Origin: Nitrosomonas sp.
GTDB lineage: Bacteria > Pseudomonadota > Gammaproteobacteria > Burkholderiales > Nitrosomonadaceae
DNA: 60,668 nucleotides
Direction: 5' to 3'
Assembly: GCF_024282095.1 (NCBI RefSeq)
Contig: NZ_JAMWZS010000014.1
Span: forward strand, 1 to 60,668
Shown: piece after piece, positions 42,516 through 52,027 of the stretch
Layout: each line of letters starts with the position of its first letter
Numbering within the stretch: position 1 is the first letter of the stretch
Translations under genes and position numbers: made by a program
Notes under the pieces: model-generated
What the model saw: only the letters and a program-made list of their open reading frames with translations
Told to the model about the DNA's origin: nothing
The model's database searches: none

Positions 42516-45398
42516 TTGCTTTTAACACGTGACGATCGCAAGATTAGTATTATTGGTGGCCTGCTCTTGTTAGGATTGACCCTAACGACGGGTATCGCAG
42601 TTTATAGTGCGATGCGACAACAGATTGAATCCGTACTGGGCCGAGGACTGGATGTCGCGTTGCAAGGCAAGGCGCTGCACATTGAAAGTCAAATTGAAAA
42701 AGGAATAGAGGATACTCGCGCGTTGGCACTTCGTCCCTTTATCATTCAATCGATGCAGGAACTTAATGCACAACCAGACAACAATAACGCGCTGCACGAT
42801 CTCGCACGCAACGTTAACTCATTAACGCAAGCAGGTTTCTCGGCAGCAGTTGTTTATGACATACGTGGTAATGCGCTGTCGCAAGTCGGTCAGTTTTCTG
42901 AAAAACAATCACAATCACTGCCGCTCAATAAATATCACAATACATCTTTAGTGTGGGATGGGCAGTTTATTCTGCGCACAAATAAAGAAGTACTCGATGC
43001 GGATATGCGTCGTATCGGCAGTATCATGACGGAAATCACACTGCCCCAGCTAACGCGCAGATTCAGTGAAATAAGATCAATCGGTGAAACCGGAGAATTT
43101 ATATTGTGTGCACCGCCGGTGCAAGGTCAGCAGGAAATGGCCTGTCTGATAAGTCAGATTGACGGTGTAAAATTCAAGCATTTGAAACGCATAACAGAAG
43201 GCGGTGTGCTGCCAATCAGCTATGCGCTGGATGGAAAAAGCGGCGTTATCGCCGTAAAAGATTATCGTCAAATACCGGTAATCGAAGCTTACGCACCACT
43301 GCGCGCTATCGGTCTTGGCATGACCCTGAAATTGGATGAGGAAGAACTATTCAAGCCGGTCAACGAAGAACTGAAAATTATCATTCTGTATCTGGCCGGA
43401 TTGATCATTGCTGAGATATTGCTATTGAATTGGTTTGTCCGCAAACTGATCAAATCAGAAAGAGAAGCACGCGATGCCAAGGAAACAGCCGAGCAATTCT
43501 CCATTGAACTGAGCCATAAAGAAACTGAGTTACGCGAACGTTTGAAGGAAATTACCTGCCTTTACGAAATTCGCCATTGCATCGGATCAGGGATATCAGT
43601 AGACGATGTCTGCCAGCAAATTATTGAACATCTAATACCCGCCATGCAATACCCGGAACATGCTTCCGCGATGATCGAACTTGATGGAAAACGTATCACC
43701 TCCTTCAATCAGGATCAGAGCTTGGCACATGAATTGCAATCGGAGATTAATGTCAATGGCAAGGTATGTGGCCGATTAAGCGTTTTCTATCCTGAAGACA
43801 AATCATTCCTGGTTCTGGAGGAACAAAGAATGATTAATGCCATCACAAACGATCTGGCGAGGTGGCTTGAGCGTAAGCAAGTCGATGGATTATTGCACGT
43901 GCGACTGAAGGAAATTACTTGCCTTTATGAAATTCGTCGCGGTATGGGACTGGAATTATCCATGGATGATGTTTCTCAACATATTTTTGAGCATCTGATA
44001 CCTGCCATGCAATTTCCGGAAATTGCCACTGCCATCATCGAATTCAACGGCAAGCGTTTTACTTCCAAAAATCAGGATCAGAACCCTATCAACAAAACAC
44101 CATCCAGCATTACTACTGAAAACAACAAAGTGTGTTTTGAGTGCTATAAAAAAAGCGATGCCATCGGATTCGTGTTGCAATCAAAAATCAAAGTTAATGA
44201 CAAGGTCTGCGGTCATTTGAGTGTATTCTATCCTGAAGACAAGCCATTCTTAGTATTGGAAGAACAAAGACTGATCGATGCCATTGCTGATGACCTGGCA
44301 AAATGGCTGGAGCGCAAACAGGTCGACGAATTATTGCGTGAACGCTTGAAAGAAATTACTTGCCTGTATGAAATCCGTCGTGGAATCGGAGTAGAGTCAT
44401 CCATCGATAATGTGTGCCAGAATATTTTTGAGCACTTGATCCCTGCCGTGCAATTCCCTGAGATTGCCACCGCCGTTATCGAATTGGATGGCTGGCGATT
44501 CATGTCTGGAAGGCATGGTCAAGGTCTTGCACACCAGCTGCCATCAAAAACCAAAATTGTCCCCAGGACACGCGATCATCGACGTGCTGATCGAGATCCC
44601 GCATGTACCTGTTGGTCTGCAATTAATGTCAATGGCAAGATCTGTGGTCAGCTACGGGTATTTTATCCAAACGATAAACCATTTCTGGTGCTGGAAGAAC
44701 AAAAACTCGTCAATGCCATCGCAAGCGATCTGGAGAGTTGGCTGGAACGTAAGCGCCTAGAACAAGCACTGGTATTTGTAGCAGAAGAGCAGGCACATAC
44801 AATCGGACAGGAATTGCATGATAATCTTGGGCAACAAATAGCGGCAATCGGCTATCAGGCCAGAGCGCTGGAAAAGAAAATTTTTTCTGAGGGTAATGAA
44901 AGTATGGCAACTGTGGCTGCTTCCATTGCTACGCAAGCACAAATTGCCGTGATACAGATCAAACAGCTCGCGCAAGGATTATTGCCGTTTGAATTGGAAG
45001 CTAATGGCTTGATACCCGCATTGCAGACTTTGGCAACCAGAATAGCAACAACTTACAGTATTATTTGCAACTTCTCATGTAAAGACGGCATGGCTATTAA
45101 TGATAATGATCTCGCGCTTAACCTGTATCGAATCGCCCAAGAAGCTGCCAATAATGCAATACGTCACGGTAAAGCGCAGCATCTGAACATATCGCTTACC
45201 ATCGAAGAAGGTATATTGTGCCTATCAATCTGCGATGATGGCAGCGGTTTTGTCGGAATTGATACCAATCATAAAACAATCTCAGGAATGGGCGTTAAGA
45301 TTATGCAATACCGTGCTAAGCAGTTGGGTGCAAAATTGGAATTTTTATCGCGCACCGAAGGTGGCACAGAAGTCCGTTTAGAAATGCGAATGATCTAA
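42516..45398 (+). CDS. NarL-type sensor histidine kinase with three tandem GAF-like repeats
   Basis: The start is TTG 42516, with AAGGAG at 7-8 bases; the ATG at 42511 is out of frame. The 960 residues show a membrane helix (about 12-30), a Cache-like extracytoplasmic sensor (about 35-280), a second helix (about 288-308) and a coiled coil. Three tandem sensor repeats follow at residues 343-463, 464-610 and 611-748, each opening L-K-E-I-T-C-L-Y-E-I-R and holding F-Y-P-(E/N)-D-K-(P/S)-F-L-V-L-E-E-Q. The HisKA_3 H-box is E-L-H-D-N-L-G-Q-Q (phospho-His 768). The HATPase has N-A-I-R-H-G and D-D-G-S-G-F. Its partner regulator follows immediately. Confidence 0.88.
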   Translation: MLLTRDDRKISIIGGLLLLGLTLTTGIAVYSAMRQQIESVLGRGLDVALQGKALHIESQIEKGIEDTRALALRPFIIQSMQELNAQPDNNNALHDLARNVNSLTQAGFSAAVVYDIRGNALSQVGQFSEKQSQSLPLNKYHNTSLVWDGQFILRTNKEVLDADMRRIGSIMTEITLPQLTRRFSEIRSIGETGEFILCAPPVQGQQEMACLISQIDGVKFKHLKRITEGGVLPISYALDGKSGVIAVKDYRQIPVIEAYAPLRAIGLGMTLKLDEEELFKPVNEELKIIILYLAGLIIAEILLLNWFVRKLIKSEREARDAKETAEQFSIELSHKETELRERLKEITCLYEIRHCIGSGISVDDVCQQIIEHLIPAMQYPEHASAMIELDGKRITSFNQDQSLAHELQSEINVNGKVCGRLSVFYPEDKSFLVLEEQRMINAITNDLARWLERKQVDGLLHVRLKEITCLYEIRRGMGLELSMDDVSQHIFEHLIPAMQFPEIATAIIEFNGKRFTSKNQDQNPINKTPSSITTENNKVCFECYKKSDAIGFVLQSKIKVNDKVCGHLSVFYPEDKPFLVLEEQRLIDAIADDLAKWLERKQVDELLRERLKEITCLYEIRRGIGVESSIDNVCQNIFEHLIPAVQFPEIATAVIELDGWRFMSGRHGQGLAHQLPSKTKIVPRTRDHRRADRDPACTCWSAINVNGKICGQLRVFYPNDKPFLVLEEQKLVNAIASDLESWLERKRLEQALVFVAEEQAHTIGQELHDNLGQQIAAIGYQARALEKKIFSEGNESMATVAASIATQAQIAVIQIKQLAQGLLPFELEANGLIPALQTLATRIATTYSIICNFSCKDGMAINDNDLALNLYRIAQEAANNAIRHGKAQHLNISLTIEEGILCLSICDDGSGFVGIDTNHKTISGMGVKIMQYRAKQLGAKLEFLSRTEGGTEVRLEMRMI
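43542..44757 (+). repeat. Three in-frame repeats inside the sensor kinase gene
   Basis: Units begin at 43542, 43905 and 44346 (363, 441 and about 412 bases). They share about 11 identical opening codons and a central F-Y-P-x-D-K block. Units 2 and 3 carry extra loops at the same place: C-F-E-C in unit 2, and a basic stretch R-T-R-D-H-R-R-A-D-R with C-T-C in unit 3. Confidence 0.85.
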
Positions 45399-45399
45399 T

Positions 45400-46056
45400 A
45401 TGTCAAATGTAAAAGCAAAAGTAATGTTGGTGGATGATCATGCCATGTTGCGTCACGGTATGGCGATGCTCATCAATATGGAACCCGATATGGAAGTGCT
45501 TGCTGAAGCGGGCGACGGTAACGAGGCACTGGCAATACTCAAGAAAAATGATCCCGTCGACATCGTGTTACTGGATGTCACCCTTAAAACCGTATCTGGT
45601 TTCGAAGTGATCAAAAGCATACACGCGTTGATTCCCACGCTCCCCGTACTTTTTATTTCCATGCATGATGAATCCGTTTATGCGGAACGTGCGCTGCGAG
45701 CTGGTGCGCGCGGTTATGTGATGAAGCAAGAACCTGGCGAAATACTGCTAGCCGCTATTCGTGAAGTATTAAAGGGCAACGTCTTTTTAAGCAAACATAT
45801 GCATGAGAAATTATTGAAACGAATTGCAACAGGGGGAGCAGAGCCTGAGCAATTGATCAATACACTCACCCCAAGTGAGTTTGAAGTATTGCATTTGATC
45901 GGGCAAGGATATAGCAGCCAGGAAATTGCCAAACTGCTTTGTCGCAGCATTAAAACAATCGAAACGCACCGTTTCAACATCCGAGTTAAATTGAACTTGA
46001 AGGATGGCGCCGACTTAATACGCTACGCCACGCGTTGGATTGCTGAAGAACATTAG
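45400..46056 (+). CDS. NarL/FixJ-type response regulator
   Basis: The 218-residue protein has a receiver domain with acidic D-D at 12-13, phospho-acceptor Asp-59 (L-L-D-V-T), a switch region L-F-I-S-M-H-D, and Lys 109 (M-K-Q-E). A LuxR-type helix-turn-helix follows (L-T-P-S-E-F-E-V-L-H-L-I-G-Q-G-Y-S-S-Q-E-I-A near 150-171). ATG 45400 lies 1 base after the kinase stop. Phosphorylated by the preceding kinase; target genes unknown. Confidence 0.92.
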   Translation: MSNVKAKVMLVDDHAMLRHGMAMLINMEPDMEVLAEAGDGNEALAILKKNDPVDIVLLDVTLKTVSGFEVIKSIHALIPTLPVLFISMHDESVYAERALRAGARGYVMKQEPGEILLAAIREVLKGNVFLSKHMHEKLLKRIATGGAEPEQLINTLTPSEFEVLHLIGQGYSSQEIAKLLCRSIKTIETHRFNIRVKLNLKDGADLIRYATRWIAEEH

Positions 46057-46064
46057 AACATCAA

Positions 46065-46098
46065 GAAATCCATTAATAGATTATCGATTAATGGTTTC
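46065..46098 (+). terminator. Probable terminator after the two-component pair
   Basis: CCATTAAT (46070-46077) pairs with ATTAATGG (46087-46094), extended by GAAA/TTTC around a bulge. It starts 9 bases after the regulator stop. Only three T follow directly. Confidence 0.5.
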
Positions 46099-46190
46099 CC
46101 TTAGTAAAAAACCAGAGTTTCCCCAATATACCCGCAGCACCGTCTAAGATAGGATGCGCACATGTCATTCTACTTGGAGTTATTATTATC

Positions 46191-46655
46191 ATGAACACAA
46201 AACTGGGAAAATATTTATTAGTATCACCGATACTTTTTCTAGTGGTTGCCTGTGCAGGATTGAGTCCATTGGAAACGCAAAATGCAGATAATAAAATCTC
46301 TGCACAAAATGCCAAGACGTATAGTGACCATGATAATTTAGCGAATTACTATGATAATTTAGCTAAAGAAATGATCGCCAAAGCTGAGGAAAAGAAAGAA
46401 TCATTAGAAGAATATGATGATCATAGCTATTACTATGGCCGGCAAGGTCAGGATTTTAAGTCACACACTACAGCCAATATTCGTTATTACGAAGAAGCTG
46501 CAAAAGAAGCCTCACAGCAAGCTACTTTTCATCATAAAGTGGCTGCAGAATTGCTGAAACGTGAGTATGCCAACAAACCGGCAGAATCACTTGAGCAACT
46601 AAGCAATCAAAAAATCAAAGTAAAGCTAAAATCAGATTCTAATAACGCTTATTAG
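46191..46655 (+). CDS. Lipoprotein, helical, unknown
   Basis: The 154-residue protein has a lipoprotein signal with lipobox L-V-V-A-C (Cys near 21). Then it is almost wholly charged helix: A-N-Y-Y-D-N-L-A-K-E-M-I-A-K-A-E-E-K-K-E near 58-77, and I-R-Y-Y-E-E-A-A-K-E-A-S-Q-Q-A near 100-114. It may form a coiled-coil bundle at the outer membrane. No named family recognised. Followed by a long terminator hairpin. Confidence 0.75.
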   Translation: MNTKLGKYLLVSPILFLVVACAGLSPLETQNADNKISAQNAKTYSDHDNLANYYDNLAKEMIAKAEEKKESLEEYDDHSYYYGRQGQDFKSHTTANIRYYEEAAKEASQQATFHHKVAAELLKREYANKPAESLEQLSNQKIKVKLKSDSNNAY

Positions 46656-46710
46656 AATTGGTCTTAGTAATCATCGGCTAATAAAAAAAGACGAAAAAGC
46701 TCATCACTTG

Positions 46711-46788
46711 AACCGGATTTTGTTTGCTTGAATAGTTACTGCAGTTAGGCAGCTGTGACATCAAACGAAATCCGGTTTTCTCTTTTTT
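46711..46788. terminator. Long-stem terminator between convergent genes
   Basis: A 16-bp stem (46711-46726 AACCGGATTTTGTTTG with 46762-46777, one G-T wobble) spans a 35-base loop and is followed by TTCTCTTTTTT on the plus strand. It ends the lipoprotein transcript and probably also helps end rng. The long loop is unusual. Confidence 0.75.
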
Positions 46789-46820
46789 AACGCAAGCAAA
46801 TCGTCATACTGCCTCTCCGA

Positions 46821-48275
46821 TTACATCAATATGACATCATATTGTTCTTGAGTATATGATTCCTCAACCTGCAGGCTGATTGGTTTTGCTATAAAATCAC
46901 CTAGTTGGGCCAAACTCTGGGATTCTTCATCAAGAAACAAATCGATGACCTGCTGTGATGCGAGAATACGAAATTCATTCGCTTCAAATTGTCTGGATTC
47001 TCTCAGTAATTCACGTAAGATCTCATAACAAATTGTTTGTGCGGTTCTAATCTCTCCTCGCCCTTGACAGGTTGGACAAGGCTCACACAATACATGTGCC
47101 AGACTTTCCCTGGTTCGCTTACGTGTCATCTCAACCAGCCCAAGTGTACTGAATCCATTGACAGTGATGCGTGTACGATCTTTCTGCAGGGCTTTATTAA
47201 ATTCCATTAATACCGCATTTTTATGCTCTTCGGAATCCATATCGATGAAATCAATAATGATGATTCCACCCAAATTGCGTAAGCGTAGTTGTCTGGCAAT
47301 GACCTGGGCTGCTTCCAGGTTTGTTTTAAAAATGGTGTCGTCAAAATTGCGTACACCAATGAATCCACCTGTGTTCACATCCATTGTGGTCAGTGCTTCC
47401 GTTTGATCAATAATCAGATATCCACCTGATTTTAAATTGACACGCTTAGCCAAAGATTTTTCAATTTCTTCTTCAACACCATATAAATCAAATAGCGGGC
47501 GATCTCCAGTATATAAAGTGATGCGCTCAGCAATATCCGTCATATAATTTTGTGCGAATCTAACGAGCTTCTGAAAATTCTCACGGGAATCCACCAGCAC
47601 ACGAACCGTATCTTCATCGACAAAATCCCGTAATACCCGGTGACCGAGATCCAGGTCCTGATAGAGCAATACAGGGGCTGCAATCGTTACAGATCCTTGT
47701 TGAATGTCATGCCATAGCTTATGCAGATACTCAAGATCAGCACGTAAATCACTTTCGTCTGCCGTCTCGGCCATGGTCCGGATAATGTAGCCGCCCTTCT
47801 CTTCCAAAGGCAGAATTTGCTGCAATCTTTCACGCAACAATTCGCGGTCAGTATCATCTTCAATGCGCTGAGAAATACCAATGCGGGATTCCTGTGGCAG
47901 ATAAACCAACAAACGGCCCGCCAGACTTATTTGAGTTGATAGTCGCGCTCCTTTGGTACCTATCGCGTCTTTAATCACTTGAACCAGAATGCTATTGCCT
48001 TCATGTAACAATTTTTCGATAGGTTTGGCAGCATCACTATACTGATTTGGATTCCAGATATCCGCAACATGCAAGAATGCAGCCCGGTCCAGGCCAATAT
48101 CTACAAATGCGGATTGCATACCCGGCAAAACTCGGCTGACACGCCCGTTGTAAATATTTCCAACAATACCATGGCCGCTCATCCGCTCAATATGCAGCTC
48201 TTGTGTTATGCCCTGCTCTAATATTGCAACTCTGGTTTCTTGCGGCGTAATATTGACAAGAATTTCGTTATTCAT
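46821..48275 (-). CDS. rng: Ribonuclease G
   Basis: RNase G matures the 16S rRNA 5' end and degrades mRNA. The 484-residue protein has an S1 domain (about 35-120, G-N-I-Y-N-G-R-V-S-R-V-L-P-G-M-Q-S-A-F-V-D-I-G) and the catalytic D-x-N-T-G (M-D-V-N-T-G near 290). I-D-F-I-D-M-D follows near 330, and the Zn-link motif C-E-P-C-P-T-C lies near 390. Length fits RNase G, not the longer RNase E. Last gene of nadD-rsfS-rlmH-maf-rng. Confidence 0.95.
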   Translation of the reverse strand: MNNEILVNITPQETRVAILEQGITQELHIERMSGHGIVGNIYNGRVSRVLPGMQSAFVDIGLDRAAFLHVADIWNPNQYSDAAKPIEKLLHEGNSILVQVIKDAIGTKGARLSTQISLAGRLLVYLPQESRIGISQRIEDDTDRELLRERLQQILPLEEKGGYIIRTMAETADESDLRADLEYLHKLWHDIQQGSVTIAAPVLLYQDLDLGHRVLRDFVDEDTVRVLVDSRENFQKLVRFAQNYMTDIAERITLYTGDRPLFDLYGVEEEIEKSLAKRVNLKSGGYLIIDQTEALTTMDVNTGGFIGVRNFDDTIFKTNLEAAQVIARQLRLRNLGGIIIIDFIDMDSEEHKNAVLMEFNKALQKDRTRITVNGFSTLGLVEMTRKRTRESLAHVLCEPCPTCQGRGEIRTAQTICYEILRELLRESRQFEANEFRILASQQVIDLFLDEESQSLAQLGDFIAKPISLQVEESYTQEQYDVILM

Positions 48276-48427
48276 TGTGCTGGTACAAATTTTTATGTAT
48301 TTTTGATTTAGACGTTTGTCAGGTTAACAATAAAATAGCCTAGAACTTGACTATTAACTGCAGCAATCGGCAATAAAATGAGTACATAAATTAAATTGCT
48401 ATTGAATTTCATAACTATAGGTATTCG

Positions 48428-49054
48428 TTATCGTGGAAATAGTTCTACGCCGATTTCTTCTAACAATTGTGCTGTCTCGTACAGAGGCAATCCCATCACG
48501 CCACTGTAGCTACCTGATATCTTTACAATAAATGCCGCAGCCATACCTTGAATAGCATAGGCGCCGGCTTTATCTAAGCAGTTATTCTGCGCGAGGTACT
48601 TGCGGATTTCTCGCTCACTGATTTCACGAAATTGTACTGTCGACGTCGATAATCTGACTTGTACCTTATCTTTGACCCCAACACCAATCGCTGTTAGCAC
48701 TTGATGCGAGCGTCCCGATAAAGTTTTTAACATGTCTTCTGCTTGTACGACATCTTTAGGTTTACCTAAAATACAGCCATCGAGCGTTACAATGGTGTCG
48801 GCGACCAGTACCGGTAATAATGGAAATTTACGCTGCAGTATTCGCTTCCAACTTTCATTTGCTTTGGATTGAACGATACGATAAATATAATCCGTCGGCG
48901 TTTCATCAATCAGTGGCTGCTCATCAATATCAATCGGGCGACCCAACGTTTCGCGCATCAGTAAAAGATTAAATCTCACACCGATTTGTCTGAGTAATTC
49001 ACGCCTTCTAGGGCTTCTTGAAGCAAGATATATTTGGTTATCAGAAAACATCAT
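48428..49054 (-). CDS. maf: Maf-family nucleoside triphosphate pyrophosphatase
   Basis: Maf proteins hydrolyse non-standard or excess NTPs (dTTP/UTP type by position beside rng). The 208-residue protein has L-A-S-R-S-P-R-R-R-E-L-L near 10-21, A-D-T-I-V-T-L-D-G near 84-92 and K-P-K-D near 98, then G-K-A-G-A-Y-A-I-Q-G-like (D-K-A-G-A-Y-A-I-Q-G). ATG or ATG+3 may be the start. A 152-base gap to rng and an 80-base gap to rlmH separate it from its neighbours. Confidence 0.93.
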   Translation of the reverse strand: MMFSDNQIYLASRSPRRRELLRQIGVRFNLLLMRETLGRPIDIDEQPLIDETPTDYIYRIVQSKANESWKRILQRKFPLLPVLVADTIVTLDGCILGKPKDVVQAEDMLKTLSGRSHQVLTAIGVGVKDKVQVRLSTSTVQFREISEREIRKYLAQNNCLDKAGAYAIQGMAAAFIVKISGSYSGVMGLPLYETAQLLEEIGVELFPR

Positions 49055-49134
49055 GGCATAAAAAATTCCAAAAACGAATGGATATTACTCTCTTGTTGAG
49101 AGTGCCTTAAAACCGCATGAATAATGAAACTGAT

Positions 49135-49605
49135 TCATGTTCGATGATAAGGGTGCCCTTTAATGATCGAGACAGCGCGATAAAGTTGTTCCGCCAGAAG
49201 TACTCGAACAAGGCCATGCGGTAAAGTCAGCTTGGATAATGCAATCATTTCACCGGCTGTGCGTTTGATTTCATCATGTAATCCATCTGCGCTACCAATA
49301 ATAAATGCAACCGCATTGCCATCCATCGTCCATTGCTTTATGACATGAGCAAATTTCACCGTCGTCCATTGCTGGCCATTTTCATCAAGAGCCACAATCC
49401 GGCAATCCGCTGGTAATACTGCACGAATCCGTTGATATTCTGCAAATAACAATTGCTCTGTCTGTTTGCCACTTGTGCGCTTCTCGGGTTTAATTTCTAT
49501 CAAATGTACGGTTATTTCGCGTGGCAATCGCTTGATATATTCTAAATAGCCCGTCCCGATCCAATCCGGCATCTTATTGCCAACTGCAAGTATAAAAAAT
49601 TTCAT
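49135..49605 (-). CDS. rlmH: 23S rRNA (pseudouridine1915-N3)-methyltransferase RlmH
   Basis: ATG 49605 gives 156 residues, the family length; the TTG-started frame 15 bases earlier is not used. The SPOUT fold shows [21 protein letters not shown] near 72-77, F-I-I-G-S-A-D-G near 102-109, and the C-terminal knot [12 protein letters not shown] ... G-H-P-Y-H-R. Acts on ribosomes using SAM. Confidence 0.95.
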   Translation of the reverse strand: MKFFILAVGNKMPDWIGTGYLEYIKRLPREITVHLIEIKPEKRTSGKQTEQLLFAEYQRIRAVLPADCRIVALDENGQQWTTVKFAHVIKQWTMDGNAVAFIIGSADGLHDEIKRTAGEMIALSKLTLPHGLVRVLLAEQLYRAVSIIKGHPYHRT

Positions 49606-49669
49606 AATAAGGGAGGGCAAAAAATATCTTATATCTCGCCTGTTGTTCTGAATAGGTTGCTATTGATTT

Positions 49670-49990
49670 TTACCTAGACCACAGCGCTTTCAGATTGTAG
49701 TACTCACGTGCAACCGGTAGCATAATATGCACAATCACATCGCCCAGATCCACGAGAAGCCATTCTCCTGTCTGCTCCCCTTCCACGCTGTACACCTTTC
49801 CTCCAGCAGCTTTGACTTTCTCTTGCACATTATTCGCCAGTGATTTTGTCTGACGCGTGGAATCTGCACTGGCAATAATAATGCTTCCGAACATTGAAGT
49901 TATTTTTGAAACATCAATGACATCAATATCGTAGGCTTTGATCTCCTCCAGTGCATCAATAATGACAGTTACTAATTCTTCAGAATTCAT
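49670..49990 (-). CDS. rsfS: Ribosome silencing factor RsfS
   Basis: The 106-residue protein binds ribosomal protein L14 and blocks subunit joining in poor growth. Family motif: K-A-Y-D-I-D-V-I-D-V near 18-27, then I-I-I-A-S-A-D-S-T-R-Q near 33-43, G-E-Q-T-G-E-W-L-L-V-D-L-G-D-V-I-V-H near 71-88, and Y-Y-N-L-K-A-L-W. Its start overlaps the nadD stop by 4 bases. Confidence 0.95.
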   Translation of the reverse strand: MNSEELVTVIIDALEEIKAYDIDVIDVSKITSMFGSIIIASADSTRQTKSLANNVQEKVKAAGGKVYSVEGEQTGEWLLVDLGDVIVHIMLPVAREYYNLKALWSR

Positions 49991-50664
49991 GTTTTTCCGG
50001 TGTATAAGCGATTGGATTTAATATATTCAGAGACATTGTCAGGAAGCAGATAACGTATACTTTTTCCGGTGTTTATCAATGATCGTATGTGTGATGCAGA
50101 TATTTCCAGCAGCGATGTCCGTGCAGTATAGATAAAACCACTGGATTGTAACCGCAAATCACTGACATTCATGACACAACGGGAAATAAATTCTTTTCGT
50201 ATCTCAGCGGGCAGGTTTTGATCTTCGTTGATGGCAATGTATCCAGGGCGGGCAACTATGATTAAATGGCATAAACTGAACAACTCCTGCCATTCAGACC
50301 ATTGATGGATCTTAACGAATGCGTCTATTCCCAATATAAAACAAAGTGTCGAGTGATCGCCTAATTCACATTTGTATTCACGCAATGAATGCACTGTGGT
50401 ACTAACACCGAGGCGATTGACTTCACGCTCATCCAGCGAAAACAACCTGTTATCTTGAGTTGCCAGGCGCACCATGGCGGCGCGGTGATTTCTTGATGCA
50501 GCAGGAGCGGCGCGCAAACGAGGCGCACCGGATGGAACAAAGACGATTCGTTGCAAACCGACGATATCAAGCAGCTCTTCAGCGATACGTAGATGGCCAT
50601 AGTGAATCGGATCGAATGTCCCGCCATAAATACCGATCAGAGGAAACTTATCGACAGCTTCCAT
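49987..50664 (-). CDS. nadD: Nicotinate-nucleotide adenylyltransferase
   Basis: NadD makes nicotinate adenine dinucleotide for NAD synthesis. The 225 residues contain G-G-T-F-D-P-I-H-Y-G-H near 14-24 (nucleotidyl-transferase HxGH), F-V-P-S-G-A-P near 42-48 and I-S-A-S-H-I-R near 190-196. First gene of nadD-rsfS-rlmH; with nadK elsewhere in the window it covers two NAD(P) steps. Confidence 0.95.
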   Translation of the reverse strand: MEAVDKFPLIGIYGGTFDPIHYGHLRIAEELLDIVGLQRIVFVPSGAPRLRAAPAASRNHRAAMVRLATQDNRLFSLDEREVNRLGVSTTVHSLREYKCELGDHSTLCFILGIDAFVKIHQWSEWQELFSLCHLIIVARPGYIAINEDQNLPAEIRKEFISRCVMNVSDLRLQSSGFIYTARTSLLEISASHIRSLINTGKSIRYLLPDNVSEYIKSNRLYTGKT

Positions 50665-50694
50665 CTTGGTGAATATACCTAGCAGCGGTAATTA

Positions 50695-52002
50695 TCATAA
50701 TAAAGCCAGACGCATATCCGTTAGCACTTCTGATAAATGTGTCGTAAAACGCGCCGCTGTTGCGCCATCGATGACCCGATGATCATAGGAAAGCGACAAA
50801 GGAAGCATCAAGCGCGGAACGAATTGATTGGCGCGATAAACAGGCTTAATACTTGCTTTTGAAATCCCCAGAATGGCAACTTCAGGGGCATTGATAATCG
50901 GCGTAAATGCCGTGCCGCCAATCCCGCCTAGGCTGGAAATGGTGAAGCTCGCGCCTTGCATATCGGTTGGTTTTAACTTACCTTCGCGCGCCAGTGAAGA
51001 CAACCGGGTTAATTCTTCGGCGATGGCAGTGATTCCTTTCTGGTCGACATCTTTAATCACCGGAACGACCAATCCACTGACCGTATCCACAGCAAATCCG
51101 ATATGATAATAGCGTTTGATGATCAGGTTTGCTTCACCGTCAGCACTATTATCGATTGATGCATTGAATTCCGGAAATTTTTTCAAAGGCGCGATTAACG
51201 CTTTCATCAGAAACGCCAGCAATGTCAGTTTCACTTTGTTTTCTTTGTCACTGTCATTGGATTCTTTTCGTAGTGTCTCTAAATCAGTGATATCGGCTTC
51301 GTCAAACTGAGTCACATGCGGAATCATCACCCAATTTCGGTGCAAATTGGCACCTGAAATTTGTTTGATACGCGTCAAAGGTTTCAACTCAATCGCACCG
51401 AACTTGGCAAAATTAACTTGTGGCCAAGGCAGCAAATTAAGTGCTGAGCCGGTTCCATCGCTGCGAGACTTGGATAATTCGTTTTTTACATAGGCTTGCA
51501 CATCTTCTTTGAGAATACGATGTTTAGGCCCATTACCCGTGACCAAATCGAGATTTACGCCCAGTTCCCGCGCAAAACGACGAATAGATGGACTGGCATG
51601 TGCTTTAGAAAGCACATTGTCTGTAGTGGAAACATTGTTCGTTAAATTCTGTGATCGCTGAGTAGCGACCTGCTTGACCTCAGTTTCTGCTTGAGGTGCA
51701 ACATCTTTTTGAATAATTGCTTTCTCAGGGGCTTGAACAGGAGGTTCTGCTTGAGCGCTATCGGAAACTTCGATAGTCAATATTGCCGTGCCTTCTGATA
51801 CTTTATCGCCCGCTTTGACAAATAATTCCTTGATCAAACCAGGATACGGGGATGGAATTTCTATGGTTGCCTTGTCGGATTCCAGCGTAACTAATGAATC
51901 CTCAGTTTTAACAACATCACCCGCTTTTACCAGTATTTCGATCACTGGAATATCTTTGAAGTCACCAACATCTGGAATGAATACTTTTTTTAATTCAGTC
52001 AC
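50695..52002 (-). CDS. aceF: Pyruvate dehydrogenase E2, dihydrolipoyllysine acetyltransferase
   Basis: The 435-residue E2 has one lipoyl domain (about 4-78, lipoyl Lys in E-S-D-K-A-T-I-E), a Pro/Gln linker, a peripheral-subunit-binding domain (S-P-S-I-R-R-F-A-R-E-L-G-V near 136-148) and the catalytic domain with S-Y-D-H-R-V-I-D-G-A near 406-415. A single lipoyl domain is fewer than E. coli's three but common outside enterics. No lpd gene follows within this operon segment. It is 25 bases downstream of aceE. Confidence 0.95.
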   Translation of the reverse strand: MTELKKVFIPDVGDFKDIPVIEILVKAGDVVKTEDSLVTLESDKATIEIPSPYPGLIKELFVKAGDKVSEGTAILTIEVSDSAQAEPPVQAPEKAIIQKDVAPQAETEVKQVATQRSQNLTNNVSTTDNVLSKAHASPSIRRFARELGVNLDLVTGNGPKHRILKEDVQAYVKNELSKSRSDGTGSALNLLPWPQVNFAKFGAIELKPLTRIKQISGANLHRNWVMIPHVTQFDEADITDLETLRKESNDSDKENKVKLTLLAFLMKALIAPLKKFPEFNASIDNSADGEANLIIKRYYHIGFAVDTVSGLVVPVIKDVDQKGITAIAEELTRLSSLAREGKLKPTDMQGASFTISSLGGIGGTAFTPIINAPEVAILGISKASIKPVYRANQFVPRLMLPLSLSYDHRVIDGATAARFTTHLSEVLTDMRLALL

Positions 52003-52027
52003 ATGCTTTCCTCATATTGCCTCGGCC

